This document shows positions 13,739 through 20,336 of a DNA stretch of 23,991 nt, piece by piece. The stretch is from a virus, in the IMG/VR virus record IMGVR_UViG_3300009526_000062, positions 1 through 23,991 of that record. The stretch is one strand, 5' to 3'. Numbering within the stretch: position 1 is the first letter of the stretch; the number at the start of each line of letters is the position of its first letter. The position numbers were made by a program, and so were the translations under genes. The notes under the pieces are model-generated. The model was not told where the DNA came from. It did not search any database and saw nothing but the letters and a program-made list of their open reading frames with translations.

Positions 13739-14783
13739 TTGATAAAACTCCATATAGTTTATTGCCTGAAAAATATTGTTCTTTCAGTTTTGTTTTTTGT
13801 TTTATAACAGCAGGAGCATACTTTGAATAGTTTTCCATGTAATCATCTATCTTAGCCATCAACTGTTTTTTGTGTTTTCTGTAACTTTCCATATTCTCTG
13901 TCCATTCACTTGGGTATAAGAATTCATTTAGTGCCATCTCTTTGTAACTTAATCTGTCAGGCATCATTGGAATAACTCCAAGTATAGCACCTTCATACCA
14001 ACTGATACCTAATGTTTCTTGTAGATTAGCACTGAACATTAATTTTGCTTCTCCTAACAAGTTATGATATTCGTTTTTAGATAAAGTTTTTTCCTGACAA
14101 ACCACAAATTCATATTGTGGTAAAGCATTTTTTAAATCTTGAAATATAGCAGGTTGTTTTTCAGGAGCCATTCTATGTGGGAAAAGAATAATATCTTTCT
14201 TCTCCATGTTCTGATACATATCCAAAGTGTGTTCCATATACTCCATGGGCCAACCTACTTTTACAACTTTATCATTGTCTCTGGCTTGTGTAAATGTTTT
14301 AGAAAATAAATCAATATGAAATTGTGTAGCAAAGAAATTGTGATCAAATGTATCAAACATTGCCTGTTCTGTGTTTCTTACCCAAGGTTTATCTCCAATC
14401 AGTCTACCTAAGAAGTCTTGCGGATCATATGAACCGGCGTGCCACATACCGCCTATCTTAATTTTTACTTTTAACAGTTCTGCCATATACTTTAATTGTA
14501 ATACTGTGGGATTCCATGCATCTGTATACAAAAAGTAATCACCATCTTTTATTTTGCCATCGCAGAACAATTTACCTATCTGTTGCATTTGATTGGCTTT
14601 GTAAACATTAGTGCCACCAAAGTTTAAAAATGCTCCAGGTGTAGTTGCTTGTGGAGTATCTCCGCCACTAATAGACACAACATCCAAATTAGTAGCACGT
14701 TTAAGTTGTTTAGGAAGATTAGACTTCCATTCCTTTGTGTACCTTGTGTCAACTGCTTCTAAGTCTACTATATAAATTGTCAT
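13731..14783 (-). CDS. GT-B fold glycosyltransferase (GT4-like)
   Basis: A 350-residue transferase with the layout of GT-B enzymes. The second domain carries FPHRMAPEKQP (201-211), where Arg204 and Lys209 would bind the nucleotide-sugar phosphates, and ANLQETLGISWYEGAILG (252-269), an E-x7-E motif (Glu256, Glu264) characteristic of GT4-type enzymes. Such enzymes add a sugar to another sugar, lipid, protein or modified base. It shares an ATGA junction with the 54-residue membrane protein upstream and overlaps clpP downstream. Its place in the DpdA-to-QueD region makes glycosylation of a modified base one hypothesis; surface or virion glycosylation is equally open. Confidence 0.75.
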   Translation of the reverse strand: MTIYIVDLEAVDTRYTKEWKSNLPKQLKRATNLDVVSISGGDTPQATTPGAFLNFGGTNVYKANQMQQIGKLFCDGKIKDGDYFLYTDAWNPTVLQLKYMAELLKVKIKIGGMWHAGSYDPQDFLGRLIGDKPWVRNTEQAMFDTFDHNFFATQFHIDLFSKTFTQARDNDKVVKVGWPMEYMEHTLDMYQNMEKKDIILFPHRMAPEKQPAIFQDLKNALPQYEFVVCQEKTLSKNEYHNLLGEAKLMFSANLQETLGISWYEGAILGVIPMMPDRLSYKEMALNEFLYPSEWTENMESYRKHKKQLMAKIDDYMENYSKYAPAVIKQKTKLKEQYFSGNKLYGVLSNG

Positions 14784-14944
14784 TTATTGTCCATGTTTAA
14801 AATAATTGTTAGTCCGGCAAATGCTCCGAACGAATAAAAGTAAATGTCATTTAGCATTTCATTGCCGCCTGTTAGTGGATGAGGCATAGTAATACCAAAT
14901 CCTATTAAACAGGCAAAAGCAATAATACCGGACAAGTAAATCAA
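14780..14944 (-). CDS. 54-residue two-helix membrane protein with TTG start
   Basis: A short gene between the QueD-like and glycosyltransferase genes. The TTG at 14944 lies 3 nt after the upstream stop, with GAGG about 8 nt before it. The stop TGA overlaps the ATG of the glycosyltransferase (ATGA at 14783-14780), as in the other coupled pairs here. The product (initiator, then IYLSGIIAFACLIGFGITM, a short loop PHPLTGGNEMLND, then IYFYSFGAFAGLTIILNM) has two hydrophobic segments of membrane length. It fills an otherwise empty 163-nt gap exactly. No function can be assigned; it may anchor the glycosyltransferase or act alone. Reading-frame fit and hydrophobic pattern support it; the TTG start is inferred. 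Confidence 0.6.
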   Translation of the reverse strand: MIYLSGIIAFACLIGFGITMPHPLTGGNEMLNDIYFYSFGAFAGLTIILNMDNK

Positions 14945-14947
14945 GGA

Positions 14948-15331
14948 TTAATCCTCAACATGGTAGATGCTCTCACTACCATTTTCACCATCTTCGCTAA
15001 CGTTGATGATAATCTCTCTACCTGGGTATTTTTTAGTAATTGTTTCATATAGATCATCACTTATCATTTCGCAAGATTTATAATCCAACTGTAAAGTTTT
15101 TTCTGCATACAGTTTTTCTAACCATCTTTTGAATTGAATAAATTCAATGTCTCGATCATCGTGAAATACTTCAATCTCAACTTTAAAATGAAATATATGT
15201 CTGTGAGGATACCCTAAAAATGATACATCATACTCGTCGCCTGTTGCTAATTTTGGATCATCCAATGCCGCAGGATATTTGTGAATGCCTTCTTTTTTAA
15301 ATGTTACCCATATAAATGTTTTTTTATTCAT
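14948..15331 (-). CDS. QueD/PTPS-like T-fold protein (probable)
   Basis: A 127-residue protein whose layout matches 6-carboxytetrahydropterin synthase (QueD, about 120 residues). His17 (GIHKYPAA) and the His43-x-His45 pair (YPHRHIFHFKVEIEV) fall where QueD has its zinc ligands (AAHRL and HGH). IEFIQFKRWLEKLY (62-75) matches the IDF-ELK helix, SDDLYETI the SE-LA-WI helix, and Glu113 (NVSEDGENGSESIY) the pterin-anchoring glutamate. The catalytic Cys that normally precedes the HxH pair by four residues is missing, so it may be a divergent or altered enzyme. QueD would link FolE and QueE in 7-deazaguanine synthesis. The gene has a perfect sigma70 promoter only 5 nt upstream, so its mRNA should be leaderless. 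By-eye alignment, moderate confidence in the fold. Confidence 0.55.
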   Translation of the reverse strand: MNKKTFIWVTFKKEGIHKYPAALDDPKLATGDEYDVSFLGYPHRHIFHFKVEIEVFHDDRDIEFIQFKRWLEKLYAEKTLQLDYKSCEMISDDLYETITKKYPGREIIINVSEDGENGSESIYHVED

Positions 15332-15336
15332 AACTA

Positions 15337-15365
15337 ATTATAGCAATTTTATTCGTCTGTGTCAA
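15337..15365 (-). promoter_or_regulatory. Perfect-consensus sigma70 promoter, probably leaderless
   Basis: Minus strand: -35 TTGACA at 15360-15365, 17-bp spacer, -10 TATAAT at 15337-15342; both hexamers are perfect. Only 5 nt lie between the -10 and the ATG at 15331, so the transcript should begin at the start codon. It overlaps the 3' end of the upstream 175-residue gene. Confidence 0.85.
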
Positions 15366-15876
15366 CGTCAATTACTGTATCTCCCACATATTCTTTCCAA
15401 TCTGTATAGTGCATATCCTTGGTAATTTCTTTTAGGTTTCTGCTCCAAACACCTGTGTTTGAATGTCCCCAAGTAACATCATCTATTTTAAGAGTAGCAT
15501 TACTATTCACTTTGTAAATGTTTGGAATTTTAGCACTTATCATTGGAATAAATTTTTTATAACTCATTAAACCTGTACTTGTAACAGTTTCCATATATTC
15601 TATACCAAAATCAAGTGTTATCCAAAAGTCTTTGTCTAATAATGATTTGATCATTTCATACCACGGCTTTATCTGTTGTTCGTTGTTGATAACAAAACTT
15701 TGACTAGTTCCAAAATATATGTGTTTTGCTTTGTGACTGACAGCCAATTTTTCAATTTCTTCAGCGGATCTAACACCAACCACAAAAAGTGTTTGCCAAC
15801 CTTTTGCTATTGTGTTTTCTATCTCGGTACCTGTAAAGTATATTACCTGTTTTCTTTTTGCTGTGTCTAAAGCCAT
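15349..15876 (-). CDS. Unknown protein next to the QueD-like and dehydrogenase genes
   Basis: A 175-residue soluble protein I cannot assign. It has alternating strands and helices (KQVIYFTGTEIENTIAKGW, QTLFVVGVRSAEEIEKLA, FWITLDFGIEYMET) and a conserved-looking end (LKIDDVTWGHSNTGVWSRNLKEIT, then HYTDWKEYVGD). There is no PP-loop, so it is not QueC, and no zinc or radical SAM site. The ATG at 15876 has GAGG upstream and overlaps the MDR dehydrogenase end by 10 nt. I have the impression that marine T4-like phages carry similar proteins. Its position in the deazaguanine/sugar region makes it a candidate partner, without further evidence. Confidence 0.6.
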   Translation of the reverse strand: MALDTAKRKQVIYFTGTEIENTIAKGWQTLFVVGVRSAEEIEKLAVSHKAKHIYFGTSQSFVINNEQQIKPWYEMIKSLLDKDFWITLDFGIEYMETVTSTGLMSYKKFIPMISAKIPNIYKVNSNATLKIDDVTWGHSNTGVWSRNLKEITKDMHYTDWKEYVGDTVIDVDTDE

Positions 15877-16769
15877 TCTATGTATCCTCTGCTGTATCCT
15901 GGCATTCTTTGATTGCCTTCTTTAAAAGCATCATGCCATTCTGTTTTTCTATTATATCCTTTGCTCCAAAATTTATCTATGTTCAAAGCACCCTTTTCAA
16001 TCATGTTAACTGCTGTCTTCATACATCTTTGAAAATCTTTTTGTCTAGGAGATGGAAACACAACAGTGACAGCATTCCATAACAGTTTGCTAAATGATGT
16101 TGTAATTTTATCTGTTTTCTCTGCACCTAGCACAATTAATCCTTGTGGTTTTATGATATCTCTTACAAAGACTTCATCTCTAGTGTTTAAATCTATCACA
16201 ATATCATACATTCCTTCAAATGTATCTTTTAAATTGTCGCCCCAACGTTCTTTGTTGTGACTGCCTATTACATCTATTTGAAAGAAATAATTAGCACTTA
16301 GATATTGATACACAACCCAACTAAGAAATCCACTGCCTATAATGGCAATTCTTGATTCTTTGCTGTTACGTTTTTCAAACTGGTATTCTTCTTGCATGAC
16401 TACATTCAATCCACAAGCAACTGGTTCTATGATGTATTTAGGGTCTGCTTCAGGAACACTTACATAAGTTCCTTTATCAGCATTGTATTGATCAGCATAA
16501 GCAGGCTCACCCCTTGTTGCAACATAATCTCCCACATCAATATCTTTTACTTCGCTACCTATTTCTAACACTTCACCTAAACCTTCATGACCTTGCATGT
16601 TCAAAGGAAGTGGACCAAAGTCTCCATTCATCATATCTATATCACTTCTACACACACCAGTAAAAACACTTTTTACTCTTATTTGATCGGAGGTAATATC
16701 AGGTACTTCAAAATCACCTTCTTTGAATTCGCCTTTACCTTCAGTGTATAATATCTGTACTTTTGTCAT
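15867..16769 (-). CDS. Zinc-dependent MDR (alcohol-dehydrogenase-like) oxidoreductase
   Basis: A 300-residue medium-chain dehydrogenase. The GroES-like N-terminal domain holds the catalytic zinc ligands Cys40 (TGVCRSD), His61-Glu62 (QGHEGLGEVLEIG) and the late Glu115 (IIEPVACGLN). A Rossmann motif, IAIIGSGFLS, follows at 141-150. The structural-zinc cysteine lobe is absent and the protein is shorter than typical (about 340). I chose ATG 16769 because AGGA lies just upstream; a longer frame would reach into the previous gene without a ribosome site. It overlaps the MocA-type gene by 29 nt. The pair of dehydrogenases suggests a sugar or polyol conversion; the substrate is unknown. Confidence 0.8.
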   Translation of the reverse strand: MTKVQILYTEGKGEFKEGDFEVPDITSDQIRVKSVFTGVCRSDIDMMNGDFGPLPLNMQGHEGLGEVLEIGSEVKDIDVGDYVATRGEPAYADQYNADKGTYVSVPEADPKYIIEPVACGLNVVMQEEYQFEKRNSKESRIAIIGSGFLSWVVYQYLSANYFFQIDVIGSHNKERWGDNLKDTFEGMYDIVIDLNTRDEVFVRDIIKPQGLIVLGAEKTDKITTSFSKLLWNAVTVVFPSPRQKDFQRCMKTAVNMIEKGALNIDKFWSKGYNRKTEWHDAFKEGNQRMPGYSRGYIEWL

Positions 16770-17652
16770 TAATTTTTTCCTGTATGTATAAATCTTGTTC
16801 CAATTGATTGTTCCAAAACATATCATCTTCTAGATGTATCAAACTGTCTTTGATCATTTCTTTATATGCTTCTTCTGGACATAATCCTAAAGGTATTGAT
16901 GCTAAATGTGATTCTCCATCTTTGTAAAAATGTATAGCCATGTCATCGTGTAAGTTAGTTTTCCAATTAGCATACAGTATATAGGTTTTGTTACCATCTG
17001 TCAATTCCATAGTGGCTGAATCATCTACATCATAAACTCCATCTTCATTGACAACACCATAATCTGTGCCTGTGCAATCTGACAAGTTCCATCGTTGCTC
17101 TGTGTGATACTGTTTAACTTTAAAATCTTGATAACTGTTCTTGTTCACTGACATCATTATACTCATTAAGTGAGGCAATAAATCTCTACTCACACCACCA
17201 AATGCTTTGCTCTTATCTGTAAACCATGTTCCTGGACCAGGAATTCTATTTTTGTTTACCCAGTTGATCTGTATCATATCACTTGCTTCACAATTTTCTG
17301 CTATCTGTTTGATATTGTTTCTCCACTGATTGTTCTTTGTCATCATAAATCTTGTTGACTTATTTAGGTTCGTAAGCAATCTCCAGTGATTAATTGTTTC
17401 CACACCTGGCTTCTCCACAAACACAATCTTTGTGTGTTCTGCTAATTTTAATGCTGTCTTGTAGTGTAAATGATTAGGCACACAAATATGAGCAGTGTCA
17501 AATGGTGCATGAGCTGTTATGGCTGTTGTAAGTTCTGTAAAGTCTGCACCAGCATTAGGATTTATATCTACAGTAATCACTTCATGTCCCATTCTTTTTA
17601 GAATGCTAACGTATAACTGTCCAAATCCTAATCCAACAACCAAACTTTTCAT
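16741..17652 (-). CDS. Gfo/Idh/MocA-family NAD(P)-dependent oxidoreductase
   Basis: A 303-residue dehydrogenase of the Gfo/Idh/MocA family, usually acting on sugars, sugar nucleotides or inositol. The N-terminal Rossmann fold has SLVVGLGFGQLY (3-14) with Asp29 after the second strand (ITVDIN, favouring NAD). HICVPNHLHY (55-64) and FVEKPG (78-83) are the signature loops of the family. The C-terminal half has the open beta-sheet pattern of the substrate domain. The next gene is an MDR dehydrogenase, overlapping by 29 nt, so they are a co-translated pair. An internal promoter-like site lies at 16976-17004. Nearby glycosyltransferase and DpdA-like genes allow a role in making a sugar for base or surface modification. 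Confidence 0.8.
   Translation of the reverse strand: MKSLVVGLGFGQLYVSILKRMGHEVITVDINPNAGADFTELTTAITAHAPFDTAHICVPNHLHYKTALKLAEHTKIVFVEKPGVETINHWRLLTNLNKSTRFMMTKNNQWRNNIKQIAENCEASDMIQINWVNKNRIPGPGTWFTDKSKAFGGVSRDLLPHLMSIMMSVNKNSYQDFKVKQYHTEQRWNLSDCTGTDYGVVNEDGVYDVDDSATMELTDGNKTYILYANWKTNLHDDMAIHFYKDGESHLASIPLGLCPEEAYKEMIKDSLIHLEDDMFWNNQLEQDLYIQEKINDKSTDIIH
16976..17004 (-). promoter_or_regulatory. Possible internal sigma70 promoter in the MocA-type gene
   Basis: Minus strand: -35 TTGACA at 16999-17004, 17-bp spacer, -10 TATACT at 16976-16981 (one mismatch). It lies in coding sequence, about 200 nt before the MDR dehydrogenase start. It shares the exact spacing of the other promoters here but is less certain. 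Confidence 0.4.
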
Positions 17653-17654
17653 TG

Positions 17655-17846
17655 TTATAATGTATCCTGCATTTTCTTTAATTGTGTTTTTAAAAACAGT
17701 TTCATCTTTTTAAATTTTAAAAGAATTTCTTTACTGCCCCATGATCTATCATAAGAACGTTCAGACTCCATTTCATTAACTTTACTCTTGTACCAGTTGT
17801 ATTCTTTCTCAACTGACTTTACTTTTCTACTTTTTCTTATTGCCAT
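17655..17846 (-). CDS. Small basic helical protein, function unknown
   Basis: A 63-residue Lys/Arg-rich protein (MAIRKSRKVKSVEKEYNWYKSK, then SKEILLKFKKMKLFLKTQLKKM), mostly helical and likely to bind nucleic acid. The start at 17846 is set by a strong GAGGAGG about 8 nt upstream and lies 1 nt after the stop of the DpdA-like gene; the longer open frame that begins inside that gene has no ribosome site. The stop is 2 nt before the MocA-type ATG, so it is co-transcribed with both. It may be an accessory factor for the DpdA-like enzyme, on context only. Confidence 0.55.
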   Translation of the reverse strand: MAIRKSRKVKSVEKEYNWYKSKVNEMESERSYDRSWGSKEILLKFKKMKLFLKTQLKKMQDTL

Positions 17847-17847
17847 T

Positions 17848-19329
17848 TTAAGCCTCCTCAAATAGGTTAGAAAATTGTGTACTTGCATTCACTGTCTTTT
17901 TACCTGTTGCTCCTCTAGTGCCAATGATTGACATCCAGAATCTTGAAAACTCTTCGATTACCATGTTTGCCTCATCTCTACTGCTGGTGGCAAATATGGC
18001 ATCCACAATATCTTTAAAAGCAACTCTATCAAACTTCTCTTCAACCAACATTTTAGGATTTAAACCTAAATCATATTGACGATTTGCTTCTTGCACTGCT
18101 GAAATATGTGTCCACACATTGTGTGCCATTTGTAGTGTGTAACTGAATGAGTCCCAAGATGTTCTACCTTCATTGCCCATCTTGTTTAAATCACCCGGTT
18201 TATAACAGGTAACATCTTTCAGCATCAATCTTTTACTGATAGGACTGTCCATAAATCTTTCAAATATACCTTTTTCTAATACAGCATCTCTAAACAATTT
18301 TGTTTCTGTTGAAAAATCTTTATTATCAACACTTGGTTGCATTCTGTATGTCCATTTCTTTTTGTCTTTAATTTCTATGTCAGTGTAAATTTGACCATTA
18401 GCACTGGCTAAGAAAGGTGAAGCACAATCAAATGTGATCATAAAGTTTGGATTGTGATACTTTCTAATTGCTCTTTGAACATCTGTTAACAACACTGCCC
18501 ATTCTAATTTACTTGTTCCTAAAAAGTGCATAACATCATGCACACCTTTTTCTAATAATCCATCAAATCTCAATGCCACTAGACGTTTCAATGCCAAGTG
18601 TATATCACACATGTTCTGTCCACCCATTGCCCAACCATTAAAGTGTGTGCTAGGAAATTGTTTAGGATCACAGTAGTGTTTCATTTGTGTGTACCAATCA
18701 TCTGCTTGTTGAAAGTTTTCACCTTGCAGTACATTTAAAAATTTACAATTACCGTTACGATTTTTCATAAAGTAATCATTGTTGATTTTTGTGCCATCAA
18801 CTGCTTCTTGATATGAACTGATTTTACTTGCCGCCGCACCTGCAGGAGAACGAGATACCCAAGCAGGTATATCTAATATCATACCATAATCCATGTTGCC
18901 ATCCATAAACGCCAACACTTGTTCACGTTTCTTTTTGGCTTTAGGACAATTGACATCTTTCCAGTCGCCTTCCCAAACACCTTTACCTATTTGGAAACCA
19001 CCCGAGTCACCTAGTACCCAGTTATCTTTTCTATCTCTGTTTCTGATGATGTCGTCTCTCACAGAAAAGTGATCCATATTTAAATCAGCATGACCCGCCG
19101 AATATAAATGCCACTTGTAATAGAAATAAGTGTCTTTAGAACTCAAATAATTCATACCCTCAATATCATGTTCAAAGTTCTGTGGAACTCTTTCAGGTTT
19201 AATGTAGTCTTCTTGATGTCTTGCTTTACCAAGATCCCTAGCATAAAAACTGCTCAAAGCAGGAAGAAAAGTTGCGTAGTCCTTCTGCTTTTCAGTTAGG
19301 TTGTCAGTGGGTATGTTTTTCTTTTCCAT
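17848..19329 (-). CDS. dpdA: DpdA-like DNA-guanine transglycosylase (TGT fold)
   Basis: A 493-residue member of the tRNA-guanine transglycosylase superfamily. It probably exchanges guanine in DNA for a 7-deazaguanine base. Numbers here count from an upstream in-frame TTG, three residues before the ATG. DSGGFQ (111-116) is the base-binding signature with its catalytic Asp. LQGE (204-207), GWAMGG (235-240) and HFLGTSK (271-277) match the TGT barrel, and FDCASP (303-308) holds the expected nucleophile Asp304. The CxCxxC zinc site that tRNA enzymes have after this point is missing, and the protein is longer than bacterial TGT (about 375), as in phage DpdA. FolE, QueE and a QueD-like protein in the same window support the DNA role. 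I use ATG 19329, 1 nt after the upstream stop. A tRNA substrate is the main alternative. Confidence 0.8.
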   Translation of the reverse strand: MEKKNIPTDNLTEKQKDYATFLPALSSFYARDLGKARHQEDYIKPERVPQNFEHDIEGMNYLSSKDTYFYYKWHLYSAGHADLNMDHFSVRDDIIRNRDRKDNWVLGDSGGFQIGKGVWEGDWKDVNCPKAKKKREQVLAFMDGNMDYGMILDIPAWVSRSPAGAAASKISSYQEAVDGTKINNDYFMKNRNGNCKFLNVLQGENFQQADDWYTQMKHYCDPKQFPSTHFNGWAMGGQNMCDIHLALKRLVALRFDGLLEKGVHDVMHFLGTSKLEWAVLLTDVQRAIRKYHNPNFMITFDCASPFLASANGQIYTDIEIKDKKKWTYRMQPSVDNKDFSTETKLFRDAVLEKGIFERFMDSPISKRLMLKDVTCYKPGDLNKMGNEGRTSWDSFSYTLQMAHNVWTHISAVQEANRQYDLGLNPKMLVEEKFDRVAFKDIVDAIFATSSRDEANMVIEEFSRFWMSIIGTRGATGKKTVNASTQFSNLFEEA

Positions 19330-19330
19330 A

Positions 19331-19546
19331 TTATCCAAATGCCTTTATTGCTAAAAGTGGAACCAACCAAGGAAACACCAAATGTTCAATTAACTCATAA
19401 ATTACCAACACAGAGAGCAGTATTGCCCACAGTCTTGATGTTCTTGCTTTATGACTCACATATGTAAAAATTTTCGAATGCCATGCTCCGATCTTTTCCA
19501 CAATACCTGGTTTGTTACTTTTTACAGTCGTTCTCTTTTTAGCCAT
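19331..19546 (-). CDS. Small single-pass or hairpin membrane protein
   Basis: A 71-residue protein with a basic, lysine-rich N-terminal part (MAKKRTTVKSNKPG) and a long hydrophobic stretch, RLWAILLSVLVIYELIEHLVFPWLVPLLAIKAFG (38-71), which would span the membrane once or form a hairpin. The start at 19546 has AAGGA just upstream, 6 nt after the clamp gene stop. It ends 1 nt before the DpdA-like ATG. It is part of the clamp-DpdA transcript. The function is unknown; similar small proteins are seen in marine T4-like phages. Confidence 0.6.
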   Translation of the reverse strand: MAKKRTTVKSNKPGIVEKIGAWHSKIFTYVSHKARTSRLWAILLSVLVIYELIEHLVFPWLVPLLAIKAFG

Positions 19547-19552
19547 ATGTCC

Positions 19553-20281
19553 TTATTTTGTTTGTGCAGGCAGTATGTAATTGTATTCACCAATTCCACT
19601 ATCCACAGTTATTTGCATTGCTCCTTGATCAGAAATACTCATTTTAACTTTTCCGTCAAGACTCAAAATACTGATCACTTGTTGTATCGGCCAACTCCAA
19701 GTGTTTTTTAATTCACCTGTTAGATTAGATTCAAATACAAATGATCCTGCGTGTGAATTAGCATCACCAAAATAAAACATCAATGTGTTGTTTTCTGTTT
19801 TTATAGTAAACACAGTTTCTTCAACATGTGCCGCCGCTTGTAATTTCAATCTGTGTATTGCCGCAAGTTTAGGTTCAAAATTAATATCCCAATTAGACCC
19901 TTTAAATTTAACAGACTTTAACTTTTCATTAATAATTTCAGTACTCATAAATCTGTAATCATTTTTAAAATCTCCACCTGCATTTTCAAAGTGAATATGT
20001 GTTGGAATAGTTTTACCATTTCTTTCTGCTGATTTGATTTCGATCTTTGCTTCTTTTTGATACTCTGGACATTTTAAGTGTAAAGCCAGTTTGTCTAAAT
20101 TAGGCATACCAAATACACCATCGAATTCGTTCACTTTAGTATTTGTGTTTGCTGAAAGAATAACTGATCTGTCTTCAGCCATACTTTCTATTTTTGTTTG
20201 TTCTTCGTTACTCACTTTTACAAGGCTAAGAAATCCTAGCGAATGTGTATGTGCAACGATGTCTTGTAAGATGTCTTTCAT
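19553..20281 (-). CDS. Sliding-clamp-like protein (gp45-type, divergent)
   Basis: A 242-residue protein that I read as a divergent DNA polymerase sliding clamp; T4 gp45 has 228 residues. Supporting features are a two-domain repeat of strand-rich segments, FDGVFGMPNLDKLALHL (53-69) where gp45 has its NLNGFLGILSL-like interdomain segment, and a C-terminal QITVDSGIGEYNYILPAQ (223-240) typical of phage clamps. The resemblance to T4 gp45 is weak, so a paralogue or clamp-like regulator remains possible. It stands close to DNA polymerase, whose C-terminus has a clamp-binding-like tail, and is driven by its own strong promoter at 20305-20333 with GGAG in the leader. The gp44/gp62 loader genes are not in the window. 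Confidence 0.55.
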   Translation of the reverse strand: MKDILQDIVAHTHSLGFLSLVKVSNEEQTKIESMAEDRSVILSANTNTKVNEFDGVFGMPNLDKLALHLKCPEYQKEAKIEIKSAERNGKTIPTHIHFENAGGDFKNDYRFMSTEIINEKLKSVKFKGSNWDINFEPKLAAIHRLKLQAAAHVEETVFTIKTENNTLMFYFGDANSHAGSFVFESNLTGELKNTWSWPIQQVISILSLDGKVKMSISDQGAMQITVDSGIGEYNYILPAQTK

Positions 20282-20304
20282 TTTTTTATTCTCCTGTTTG
20301 TTAT

Positions 20305-20333
20305 ATTATATTTAGGTTTTGTCGAAAAGTCAA
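20305..20333 (-). promoter_or_regulatory. Sigma70-type early promoter of the clamp-DpdA operon
   Basis: Minus strand: -35 TTGACT at 20328-20333, 17-bp spacer, -10 TATAAT at 20305-20310. The ATG at 20281 follows after about 23 nt with CAGGAG between. It lies in the gap of about 55 nt after the DexA-like gene and probably drives the clamp-like, membrane and DpdA-like genes. Confidence 0.85.
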
Positions 20334-20336
20334 CTA

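Noticed and set aside
16770-16826. Longer N-terminus for the MDR dehydrogenase
   Set aside because: The extra 19 residues do not fit the family, and AGGA lies just before the ATG at 16769.
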